Shown: positions 45,322 to 55,757 of the stretch, piece by piece
Position numbering within the stretch: the stretch's first letter is position 1
How the letters are laid out: each line of letters opens with the position of its first letter
Source: Chrysoperla carnea
Lineage: Eukaryota; Arthropoda; Insecta; Neuroptera; Chrysopidae
Length of the DNA stretch: 64,000 bases
NCBI RefSeq assembly: GCF_905475395.1
Contig: NC_058339.1
Span: forward strand, 7,696,001-7,760,000
Direction of reading: 5' to 3'
The notes under the pieces: model-generated
What the model was told of the DNA's origin: nothing
Seen by the model: the letters and a program-made list of their open reading frames with translations, nothing else
Database searches by the model: none
Position numbers and translations under genes: made by a program

Positions 45322-45410
45322 TGGCTTTTAAACACTTTATGATTAAATTTAAATTGCCCCTGAAATATCCTGTTTAAATAATTTTTTCGGTTTGACATTT
45401 ATTATTATTC
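45322..45410 (-). promoter_or_regulatory. Conserved promoter-proximal block of IRe
   Basis: ATAAAGTGTTTAAAAGCCA at the start and a diverged ACCGAAAAAATTATTTAAA about 65 bases upstream. Because IRe is the most diverged gene, conservation here is the best evidence that the block is functional. Confidence 0.4.
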
Positions 45411-45939
45411 ATTACACTGTAATGGCATATATATTATTATTAAAAGCTTTTTAAAAGCTTTTATTTAACTTCACTTGTATGTAGGTTCTGGAATTTCGCA
45501 ATCAATTTTTCGCTCACTTTTGCATAAAGTTCATTTTGTATCAAGTCCAAACTCTGGTCTTGGGTAGAAGGAGTTTTGTACTAAATACTAAGTCGACTCT
45601 ATCTAACTTACTTTGTGCAAAGACTGTTTAAATGCCATTGGTATCACAAAATTAATTTTGCTTATTAACACAAATAACTAATCAAGCATTAATTGATTTC
45701 TACTATAAAGAATACACACCATATTTTATGAGTCATGTTTACTTTAAGTATGCGTGTGAATATGTTTAGGTTTTCTCTTTATTTGCATACTAAACATTAA
45801 ATGTAATAATAAATATATTTTGTTTATTTGGTGCTCCAGCTATATTACAGTACAATAGTGGTCATAAATTCCTCAACAAATTAATCGATGAGTTAAAAGT
45901 AATGCAGTCTCAATAGTACAGTTAAAGATGTTACAAAAA
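45411..45939. other. Upstream of the IR cluster, no gene seen
   Basis: AT-rich. A doubled AAAAGCTTTT at about 45444-45463. No exon recognised. Confidence 0.4.
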
Positions 45940-46990
45940 TCGGCTCATGAAGGAAAATAAAAGAAACCGTTCACATTTTGCTAAATCCGCATGGAATATG
46001 CTTCTTGGGTGTCAAATATCATTAGTAAAGCATCAGTTAGTGATACAAATGTTTTTATTTGTTAATAAACAATAAATTTTTAATTCTATGAAACGATCAA
46101 TCTTCAAGTTAACTTAAAAAGCAGTTCATAGGCAACTTGTATGACGTAAATGTAACTCAAGTTGCCTATTTATTAATTTTGTAAGTCAACTTTAACATTT
46201 AATTGACAATTTATTATTTATTAAAAAAAATTGGCTCATAAAGGAAAATAAAAGAAACCACTCACTTTTTGCTAAATCGTGTAATATGTTTCTTAGGTGT
46301 CAAATATCATTAGTAAAGCATGAGTTAGTGATACAAATGTTTTTGTAAGTCAACTTTAACATTTAATTGACAATTTATTATTTATTAAAAAAAATTGGCT
46401 CATAAAGGAAAATAAAAGAAACCACTCACTTTTTGCTAAATCGTGTAATATGTTTCTTAGGTGTCAAATATCATTAGTAAAGCATGAGTTAGTGATACAA
46501 ATGTTTTTATTTGTTAATAAACAATAAATTTTTAATTCTATGAAACGATCAATGTTCAAGTTAACTTAAAAAATCAGTGCATAGGCAACTTGTATGACGT
46601 AAATGTAACTCAAGTTGCCTATTTATTAATTTTGTAGGTCAATTTTAACATTTAATTGACAATTTATTATTTACATATTAACAAAAATTGGCTCATAAAG
46701 GAAAATAAAAGAAACCACTCACTTTTTGCTAAATCATGGAATAAGTTCCTTAGGTGTCAAATATCATTAGTAAAGCATGAGTTAGTGATACAAATGTTTT
46801 TATTTGTTAATAAACAATAAATTTTTAATTCTATGAAACGATCAATGTTCAAGTTAACTTAAAAAATCAGTGCATAGGCAACTTGTATGACGTAAATGTA
46901 ACTCAAGTTGCCTATTTATTAATTTTGTAAGTCAACTTTAACATTGAATTGACAATTTATTATTTATAATGATAACTAACTCATGATATT
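45940..46990. repeat. Tandem repeat F, about 290-bp unit, with an internal inverted pair
   Basis: GTAAGTCAACTTTAACATTT recurs at about 46192, 46347, 46636 and 46929, giving one short 155-bp unit and two of about 290 bp, plus a partial first unit. Each full unit contains TAGGCAACTTG...CAAGTTGCCTA, a hairpin around GTATGACGTAAATGTAACT. After the array, 46975-47035 carries part of the unit in reverse (TGATATTTGACACCTAAGAA). The reversed end suggests these are remnants of an element with repeated, inverted termini. Confidence 0.85.
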
Positions 46991-47049
46991 TGACACCTAA
47001 GAAACACATTGCATGAGATTTTAGCAAAATTCAAGTGATTTTCCTTCAT

Positions 47050-47919
47050 CAGTCAGCTTCTTATTTTATTTATATAATATTATCCCTTCGGATAATTTTT
47101 AAAAGAAGGTGAATATATTTTGTCTTAGAACATATTAATTAATGAATTGCGTCGCTAACTTTCCAACATCCTTTTATATTACGCTACGTAAAAATACGCT
47201 AATAAAAAATTAAATTATGAATGTGACATTAAAAACGTAATAAAAACTAGCATCCAGCATATTACAGACATAGAAAAATAAAAAATACCTACGTTATATA
47301 GTAATAATTATTAAAATATAAAACCGTCTAATATTTCTATTTTTTTCATTTTTAAATTAAAGTACATTTTGCATTGAATAGTCATAATGTATGTATCAAA
47401 TGAATGTATAGAATGTATATTGAAATTTTTACAAGTACCGGAATAGTTAGGAATAAGAGACCTTACTTGGAACCCTACATAATACGCCAGTCAAGTCGAT
47501 GTTAAACTACTTTTTAGTATGTTATTTGGACCCTTTAGGGTAGTGCGAAACCATTAAGTAAGGAGAATAAGATGTCCGGAAGTAGGACACTTCTGTCTCA
47601 CCCTATGGGCGTAAATCGAAAAAGCACAAGTTCGTATGATTATGCTTTTGTTTAGTACACTCATACAAACTTTTTCCACCGACTCGCATAAATATCTACT
47701 GATGAGGAATCGATTTCTGAGTTAAATGCTTCGTTTCCTACTTTAATAGTTATTATAGTAAATCTATGAGCAAAGCTTTCTAACATAATGTGACGATCAT
47801 TTTAGTAATGTGTCACTTAGTCATTTATCGTTTTCATGATTATATGTTAATAAACTGAATTCAACTTCAACAACCTATACATTAAAAAAATGTTACTGTG
47901 GCCTGTAATAAATAATACG
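47050..47919. other. Intergenic, no gene seen
   Basis: AT-rich. A GC-richer patch at 47500-47620 (ATTTGGACCCTTTAGGG) loosely resembles the patch at 4765-4795 (ATTTGGGCCCCTTACGGGG), perhaps an old shared repeat. No exon recognised. Confidence 0.35.
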
Positions 47920-48559
47920 TACAGGTGTTCCGTAACTCGATGGACATAGTGGTTTTATACGCCGAAAGTGCTTTTATACTTTTGTCCAAAATCCAGTCGT
48001 TAAGAAGTTAGTAAAGTAAAGACGTTATTGTGTAAAGAAGTTTAATGTTTTATTAAATTTTTTTTCTTCGTACACTTCTAGAGGGGCTATTTTCGACAAT
48101 GTTAAAGATGGCTCGTTCGCCGGAAAGTTCTTGCTGAACGGGACGTTTTGTATTAGTTCTAAGGAAATTACCTTTTTGCCAAATGATGATGCATATTTAA
48201 GAACACTTGTTTAATAAGAATTGTTCGATCAGGAAACCACTGCTGATATTCTTGACTCGCTTGCATTTCGGTCACAATATCCGTAAATAAAGTGAATATC
48301 GCCATATTCTTGATATGTAAACGTAATCATTAAATTTATCTTAAAATTACAATTTAACAAATAAAAAACACAAAATGGCAAAACAATTACATGGCATACC
48401 AGAATAATTTACTATTAAGTTTACTCTTCTTGACTATTATCTTTGGAGACATAATAGTGCACATAACTCGTTAAATATTGGGAAAAGACACGTTCAACTT
48501 AAAACTGTCCCAATAATACGCTCTTAAGCTACGTCTATCGAGTCACGGACCACCCTGTA
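47920..48559. mobile_element. MITE family M2, copy 2
   Basis: Ends TACAGGTGTTCCGTAACTCG and, from the right, TACAGGGTGGTCCGTGACTC. Internal GGAGACATAATAGTGCACAT matches the 28.86-kb copy. It is about 240 bp longer than that copy, so this may be closer to the parent element. Confidence 0.7.
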
Positions 48560-49799
48560 TATATATTAAAAACAAAATATTAAAAACAAAACACTACTAT
48601 TAGACGTAATATAGAAAAATATAAAATGCATTAATTCAAGCAAATATAAAAATACATCAAAGAAATGAGAGTATAATATTACAAAAGTTTTTGTTTAATA
48701 TTTTTTTTATATTTCAATTAAACAAAAAATTATATGTATCTAGAAAAAAATAATATTCAAACTACTACCAATCATTTATTAATATAGAGCATAAAGATCA
48801 TAATATCTTTTACTCATGACTTTGTTTAAGATAGTTCTATCCCAGTAATCCAGTCAAAAATTATCTATAAACCAATTATATATGTATAAACCAAGTTTTT
48901 TTACTATAACTGTACCTCTACAGATACTGTCTCACACATATACTAGGAATGAATACACATATATACCAAGGCGAATACACACATACTGCCCTCCATTAAA
49001 AATAATCCTCTAAATGTAATATTTAACTTAATATTTTATGGAAACAAAATGGTAAACAATTTTCTTTCTTTTTAATAATTCGAAGTATAATATTCTTAGA
49101 AATATTTATCAAAAAGGAAAGTCTTCTTCATTGGAAAAAATTAAAAATATGTTGAAGATTTCTTACAACTTTATTTGCTAGTCCACCGTGGTTGCCATTT
49201 TGTCCCTTGTCGACCGTTTCTGACACTTATAAAGACAATAGATGTAGAAACTAGAAATACGTAATACTTTTCTGATAAAATTTTAAAAAGGTGATACAAA
49301 CTTATTAAGCTCGTATCACTAATGAACAATATTGGCTTTGCAATATCAGGCAACACATCTGAGACTTTGAATTGTTAAAACTATACATGTATCCCTATAA
49401 ATTTAATTCCATTTATACGAAACAACAAATCAAAATGACAGATAACAACAGTAAAATAGAAACATTTACTACTACACCGATTGACATGGAAAATAGGTCA
49501 TACCTAGGCAAATTAGCCTAATATATGATCGTCATTAACTCTCTCATATCTGCCGTACAAGAAATGAAGAATTATTTGGTAAAATTTCGACATAGCTAAA
49601 CTTTGGAGTAACAAGGGTGCTTTAAATATTTTATGATGACACGATAAGTTTTTTTTTGGATATCAGTAACGGTGTGAACGCCATATTCATTTGAACATTG
49701 AGGAATAGTAACATCAGTAATAGTTATGGCGTACGAGCGAATACAGTCAGGTCCATACTGGTTGGTGACACCCACAATACTTCTGGTGGATAACCCTAT
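48560..49799. other. Intergenic, no gene seen
   Basis: AT-rich DNA with no supported exon. 49680-49800 is a diverged second copy of 26740-26830 (AGTAATAGTTATGGCGTACG, CTGGTTGGTGACACC). Confidence 0.4.
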
Positions 49800-50211
49800 T
49801 CAATACTGCAATATTACTTATACTAACCCATATTCTACTGCTTGCTTCACTGGACGATTCCGAAAACTACTGAATAGATTTTAATGAAACTCTACAATAA
49901 TATAGCTCATACGACAGAATAAATCATTGGCTATAATTTATACAGATATAAGCAGTTACTCACCGGCTTCGCTGAACGATTTCGAAAACTACTGAATGCA
50001 TTTTAATCAAACTTTACAATAATATAGCCCATACATCAGAATAACACATAGGCCATTATTTATAAAGATAGCGCTTACCAGCTTCGCCGGACGATTACGG
50101 TTTTAAAGGCAAAATAATTTGGTTTCATAATAAAAAGTAACAGATATTTTGAGTGTTATGTATGGGTGGGATAAGTGAGATTGTCCAGCGAAGCGGGTTA
50201 GTTAAGCTAGT
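49800..50211 (+). mobile_element. Helitron-like 3' end
   Basis: Ends GCGAAGCGGGTTAGTTAAGC then TAG followed by T, matching the CTAG-T terminus of Helitrons. Two internal tandem units of about 120 bp carry CGAAAACTACTGAAT and AATAATATAGC. The GGTGGGATAAGTGAGATTGT stretch links it to the spacer sequences at 34600. The hairpin expected just before CTAG is weak. Non-coding. Confidence 0.5.
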
Positions 50212-50459
50212 TTGATATAAAATTGTTTCAATTTCATTGGTGGTCGATATAAAACTATATCTCCATTCTTGATATTTACAATCAGTAAAGTAATAGTAAA
50301 GTTCACTATTTCCCATATATCTCTTATCTTCTTTTTTTTCCGATACTCAATAAATGGGTTTACTTGTTTTTTTCTTCTATTTTCATTTTTATCGATAACA
50401 TCACCAGCCAACAACGTCGTGGTCGTGGATACCTAACTAATAATATACAGAGACATTCA

Positions 50460-51115
50460 GAAAGTGTGAATCATATTCTAAGTCTATAAAAAATTAACCG
50501 AGAATGTAGATTATTTTGAAGATCATCACCAATTTTTTAGTTTTTTCAGGTACAAAACCCTAAACTCTCACTTGAAACATACCTAAGAACACACTCCATT
50601 AAATTACCTTTCAAACGAAACCAAAAAAATCATAATCGGTTCATCCGTTTGGGTTCATTCGCTACGATGCCTCAGACAGACAGATAGACAGACACACACA
50701 CATTGTGGCCAAACTTATGGGTATGGGTATGGGTATGGAGGTTAGCGGGCCATGCTCGAGCATCGGGCCTCGAAGCAATGGTTCAGAGCACCTAGCCAAA
50801 TAGACCCTTGTCTCTATCCCCGCTACGCTTTTCAGTGGCTATTATAACCAACTGATGTACTGAAACCCAATTCTTCTGGTTCGACTATGGGCGGACCAAA
50901 CCATTTCCTTCGCTGCTGTATGAGCGCCGGGCAGTAACAGAGAAAGTGGATCGATGTTTCTTCTGAATTTTCTCCGCATTTGTCACACGCGGAAGATTGT
51001 CTTTTCTAAATCTGGTGTTGGAACTTGTTCAGGTTATCATGCCCTGTGAGTAACTCTACGATGACTCTAATAAAAAACTTATAACATCCCTTGTTTTTAG
51101 TTCGGGAGTTAAAAA
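50460..51115 (+). repeat. Dispersed repeat family D, copy 2, split by a LINE
   Basis: The left part ends GTGGCCAAACTTAT (50718) and the right part resumes AAACTTATAACATCCC (51075). Landmarks: CTTGAAACATACCTAAGAAC, AATCGGTTCATCCGTTTGGG and TTAGTTCGGGAGTTAAAAAT. The interruption at 50719-51074 is a LINE 3' end. Confidence 0.8.
50719..51074 (-). mobile_element. 5'-truncated LINE insertion with target duplication (same family as 23281-24096)
   Basis: Very similar to 23290-23650 (GGTTAGCGGGCCATGCTCGA, AATAGACCCTTGT, TTCCTTCGCTG). Flanked by AAACTTAT on both sides (50711-50718 and 51075-51082). It keeps only the 3' UTR and the final cysteine/histidine segment of ORF2. The 3' end shows repeated CCATACCC (minus strand). 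Confidence 0.85.
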
Positions 51116-51690
51116 TACCTACTGCTAGATAATCTCTTCTAGACCTTCCAAACATGCTAGCTAGAATCGTTCTCTTGGTGAAAAAGCAGTAGAGTAGCGG
51201 AAAAAATCCTTAGCTGTTCTTTCTACTTTATCTAAGAACGGTTTTTAATTTTTGCTACTAAAATTTAAGAGGTATTCGCCCTTTCTGAGACATTTGTTAT
51301 TATCTTTACAATGACAATATAAGTATACGTACTACGTAGGTACAATACATTTATTTGCGATGTGGTTGGTTAAAAATAAGTTTTATTACATCAAGTAATT
51401 GCTGTTGCAGGTGTTAAAAAGTTCAATTTAATCAAACAAATTTATATTCTTATTCAGTCACATTTTATAAAATATTGTAATGTTATAGGTAAGTACTGAT
51501 GTACTTGAGGTACTTGAAAATTAAGTACTATTGCACAATAAAAATAATTCGTGATGGGTATGGTCTCTTGGCTTGGTACATAATTTTCCGAGACAGTTAA
51601 TTATTTTATTCATTGATAAAGTCTAGAGCTATTTATTTTCTACAACTTTTTTTATGATAAATGTTTATATTTACAGAATGATTAAATAAT
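51116..51690. other. Intergenic, no gene seen
   Basis: AT-rich. No supported exon or repeat apart from short GTACTT words near 51493-51530. Confidence 0.4.
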
Positions 51691-51694
51691 TTAT

Positions 51695-52440
51695 TGAACC
51701 GAAATTAAGCATATTAGTGATAGCTAGCGAAAAAGTAACATCACAGCTGAAAAAAATGACCTAAAATTAGAGGATTTCAAAAAAAATTCCAATAAGATCG
51801 TATCAAATTTGCCTGTGTTATCAAAAAAATTCAATTTTTAACTTTATGGCGTCATCAGAATCCAAAAAATTTAATTCTGCTGTATCACATTCAAATTTAA
51901 TCCAATTTTGATAAACCAAGTATTTAATGCTACTAAATTTGGGTCATACTTTTCAAATTTGTGATTAAAATTATCCTAGCTCTAATAGGTTTCAAGAATT
52001 TGGAGTTTTGGTCCCGGAATTAAGCATATAAGGGATACCTAGCGAAAAACTGACATCACAGCTGAAAATAATGACGCAAAATTAGTGGGTTTCAAAAAAA
52101 ATTCCAATACGATCGTATCAAATTTGTTTGTGTTATCAAAAAAATCTAATTTTTTAACTTTATGACGTCATCAGAATCCAAAAAATTTAATTTTGCTCTA
52201 TCACATTCAAATTTTATCCAATTTTGATAAACCAAGTATGTAATCCTACTAAATTTGGGTCATACTTTTCAAATTTGTGATGGAAATTAATCTAGTTCCA
52301 ATTGGTTTCAAGAATGTGGAGTCCTGGTTCCGGAATTAAGCACATAAATGATAGCTAGCGAAAAACAGACATCACAGCTGATAAAAATGACATAAAATTA
52401 GTGGGTTTCAAAAAAAGTTCCAATAAAATCCTTTGCCACG
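51695..52440 (-). repeat. Tandem repeat family B, array 2 (about 2.3 units, minus orientation)
   Basis: ATAGCTAGCGAAAAAC-type words occur at about 51720, 52035 and 52350, a 315-bp period. All family landmarks appear in reverse order relative to 15020 and 59130. Confidence 0.8.
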
Positions 52441-52685
52441 CCCTAGTTACGGACCTACCTTTGGCCAGGTAATTATCAAAAGTGTTTAAAACGAGATTGA
52501 GAATTACTAGCCCATCTAACTAATATAACATATACTCATTGTAATTATTCATATGTTCAGTAAAATGATAATTTGATTAATGAAAAATTATGCTAAATTG
52601 TATGCATTAGGCTATGCGGTCTGGTTTAATTTAAATTTATTGTATAATTATTTTTGTTGTAAAAACAATTTGCTATTATGTATGT

Positions 52686-53434
52686 ATTGAAATTAGTGAT
52701 GTGACGAATGTTCGGATTCGCATTCACGAGCATTCGCATATTTTTAAACATTCGCAATCACCAGAAACGATGCGACTGTTTTTGACAAAGAAAAATGAAA
52801 TTATACTCGGAAATGTAATAATAAAAGAGTTTACGGCATCAATATTTTGCAAAATAAGTTCAAACTTCACTAATATGTGCTTTACTCATACCTTTTTAAT
52901 CACAGATAAATTTAACTGTTGGATAAATGCAAATAGGAGCAAACTAATCTCAAAACATACTGGAGTTTGCTTTTAATGGACGGACTCTTTTACCCAGTGC
53001 CGGATTAAGCCCATCGGGGGCCCTAGGCCAATAAAATTTTGAGGCCCCCCTTTTTTGAATAATTGTAAAATTAATCGTTATTTGTGTATTCATAGCATTC
53101 GTACAGCTTATTCATATCATTCCAAGGTTATAAACGAAATAAAATGAACAAAATATTGAATCATAAACTTTATAATAAGCCTCATTTCGAAATTTGAAAA
53201 AAAAAAACTTGAAATTGAAAATTTTTGTTCAAAAATAATCATATCAAATTTTCGTGGGGGCCCCTGCCCGCCGGGGGCCCTAGACCATGGCCTAGTCCGG
53301 CCTAATGGGTAATCCAGCACTGCTTTTACCCTAATGAATACTCAATGTCCGAGTGTTTCATTTGAAAGTTAACATTCGTATTCCCATTCGCGAATGTACA
53401 AAATACCCATATTCGTTCCATCACTAATTGAGAT
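52686..53434. mobile_element. hAT-type MITE (outer) with a second hAT MITE nested in it
   Basis: The element 52694-53426 starts TAGTGATGTGACGAAT and ends ATTCGTTCCATCACTA, a 16-bp terminal inverted repeat with two mismatches. It is flanked by 8-bp duplications ATTGAAAT (52686-52693) and ATTGAGAT (53427-53434), which differ at one base. Subterminal ATTCG/CGAAT words recur. It contains a 91-codon ORF without a transposase motif. The inner element is at 52995-53322. Confidence 0.8.
52987..53330. mobile_element. Nested hAT MITE, 328 bp, with exact 8-bp TSD
   Basis: The 8-bp CTTTTACC lies at 52987-52994 and 53323-53330. The element begins CAGTGCCGGATTAAGCCCAT and ends ATGGGTAATCCAGCACTG. GGGGGCCCTAG occurs near both ends in inverted order. 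The ends resemble those of the 19.76-kb composite (CAGGGCCGGATTTA), so they may belong to related families. It is younger than its host element, whose TSD has already diverged. Confidence 0.85.
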
Positions 53435-54624
53435 AAGGTTAGATAATATTGGTATATACGTATATTATTCAAAAATATTATCAATTCATAAACCAATCGT
53501 TGTTCTAGAAAATTTTCGCTCGGTGAATTGTGAAAAATGTCAGTTTCAAATCATACTCAAACCATTTCTATTAAACTATCAATAATTGAAAATAACATCG
53601 AGATCTTCAATCTTTGGAATCAATATTGGCAGATAAATCGTGAAATTTAGACCAAGAATGTTACTGTGGATGTTCCATTGCTGGTTTCGACTTGAATTAT
53701 GATTGTTCGATTATGATTGTGTCCTAGATCCTTTTCAATTAACAGGCTTTGCAACAATAATTTTTCGAGCGAATTGCTTTTTCGTAGAGCTTGGATTCAC
53801 GTCCTTAAGGTTAGAAAACTGTCTGCAACTAGATGTTAATGTAATGGGCTAAGAGAAATCGAATTCGCGTCTCTATTTAGAAAAGATTTCAGAATTTTCG
53901 AATTTTTGAATATTTCCAAATGATTTCAATTTTGTAAAGAGCTTTCGAATTCTCAAAATGTATCCCTTTTGCTGTTACATTTTACAGTTCTATCCTACAC
54001 TTTTAAGGAATTTGATATTAATCTCAAAATATTTTGGGGATCAAATTCTGAATTTTGACCAATAATATAAGAATATCAACTCCTTCCAATGACATTAAGA
54101 TGGTGAAATTCGATTTCTCAAAACATTAACGCTTTCCTTTTAATGTTAAGGCTATTCCCCTTTAATGTTATCAAATCGGGTTGGTATAGGGACAATACAT
54201 CAATAAAATCTTGAAATTCCCTACCAAACGGGAATCTTCTAATTTTCAACTTTCAATTTCTTATAGTTTCGGATGCAAACTCTGGAACCTTATCGAAAAC
54301 TACGTACTCTGAAACGTGAAGCCTCAAAATTTAAAGATGAAAATTTGTTTCGGTCATACCTGGATTACAATAACTTCTATTCATCGTTTTTTGCACAAAC
54401 GGGAATGTAAATTAAAACACAACAAATTCTTAAATGACATATGCAGTTGGTTTGTGTGTATAATTTCGTTGTTTCAGACTCGTTAGTCACCAACCAAACT
54501 CATCCAACTAACCGAAATAATGTGGTATATGATTACCACAAACTCGGCAATCTATGTGACTTCTGTCATTTGTCAGTAGGGAGCTTAGTGGTTCACAGTA
54601 AATGTATATCGTCTTGTTAAACCA
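53435..54624. other. Intergenic, no gene seen
   Basis: No supported exon. Repeated CGAATT/TTTCGAATT words at 53890-53950 reflect local low complexity. Confidence 0.4.
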
Positions 54625-54930
54625 TGTATACCTATATGAAAGTATATCAAGGTATATTAAGTTTAGTCCCAAGTTTGTAACGCTTAAAAATATTGATGCT
54701 ATCAACAAAATTTTTGTATAAGTGTTTATAAATCATCTAATTAGTTCATTTCCGGTTGTCTGTCCGTCTGCCTGTCCGTTAACACGATCACTCAAATGTG
54801 AGTTTGTGTTCGTAAATGAGCAACATAGGCCAATTGGGTCTTGGGTCCGTAAGACCCATCTTGTAAACCGTTAGAGACAGAACAAAAGTTTAAATGTAAA
54901 AAATGTTCCTTTTAAAATATTAAACAATTT
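54625..54930 (-). repeat. Dispersed repeat family A, copy 6 (minus orientation)
   Basis: In reverse complement: AACGGTTTACAAGATGGGTC, CTCATTTACGAACACAAAC, GACGGACAGACAACCGGAAA and CAAACTTGGGACTAAACTTA. The 66-codon ORF overlapping it is an artefact. Confidence 0.8.
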
Positions 54931-55204
54931 TTGTTGGAATATTTTTTCATAAACATCGAAAGCTTAGTGGTACACCTCTTTTATTCAAAATCGACCAAAA
55001 TCTAAATGGCTTTCGACCAAAATCTAAATTTATGGATAAGATAAGATAGGGCAGTATTAACAAAAACAAAAATGAGAAATGATTAAAAAAACAACTTCAG
55101 TACTTCAACATTTTGTTTAATTACAATAATTATTATTATAATATTAATTAAAGCAAAAATTAAGTATTTTATTAAAAATTACATTTTATTGCAATCATAA
55201 TTTA

Positions 55205-55635
55205 TATCCCCTAGCCGAAAGTACGTACTTTCTGGCTTCAGAAAGAACGACTTTCGTGGCTTGTTATTTTTGTACCATAGCAACAATTTGTAAAATTATA
55301 AAATCATAAAAAAATTTGCAAATTCTCACTTGTGGAATGTTGGGACCTTGTGGGACCATAGTAGAATTAGACAAGGTATGTTCGATGGAGGACGAGTTTT
55401 GGTTCAGTTCGCGCACGTACCCAGTCGACGCCATCTTAGCTTGAGACGACTTGACAATGCAAATATGTAAACAAAACATTGACCAACTTGACAGGTCGAA
55501 CATAATAGTTTAGGCGCTGAGTGGGTTTCGTATACATTTACGGGTCCCACCGAACAGGCAGTGAAATTTGCTGAATCCGAATTTTCAAGTTGCTCAGTTA
55601 ACGATTGTCAGATCGCCACTTTCGGTTAGGGGATA
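55205..55635. mobile_element. MITE-like element with TATCCCCTA ends and an exon-like ORF inside
   Basis: The ends TATCCCCTAGCCGAAAGT (55205) and, from the right, TATCCCCTAACCGAAAGT (55635 inward) are an 18-bp inverted pair with one mismatch. The interior is GC-richer than the surroundings. On the minus strand an ATG at 55433 opens MASTGYVRELNQNSSSIEHT and continues to NIPQ, where CAAGTGAGAA offers a splice donor. No coding continuation was found to the left. I do not recognise the peptide. Confidence 0.5.
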
Positions 55636-55757
55636 CAGAAAAATAGTATACAACCCACGGCTCGAATATTGGATGCCCTGACGTGTATCATGCCAGTAAA
55701 TCCAACTTTCTGGTCTAGGGTCGTAATTTACTATTAAGCTATATGTGATTTAGAAAT

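Noticed and set aside
53117-53320. 67-codon minus-strand ORF
   Set aside because: It lies wholly within the nested hAT MITE and consists of its terminal sequence.
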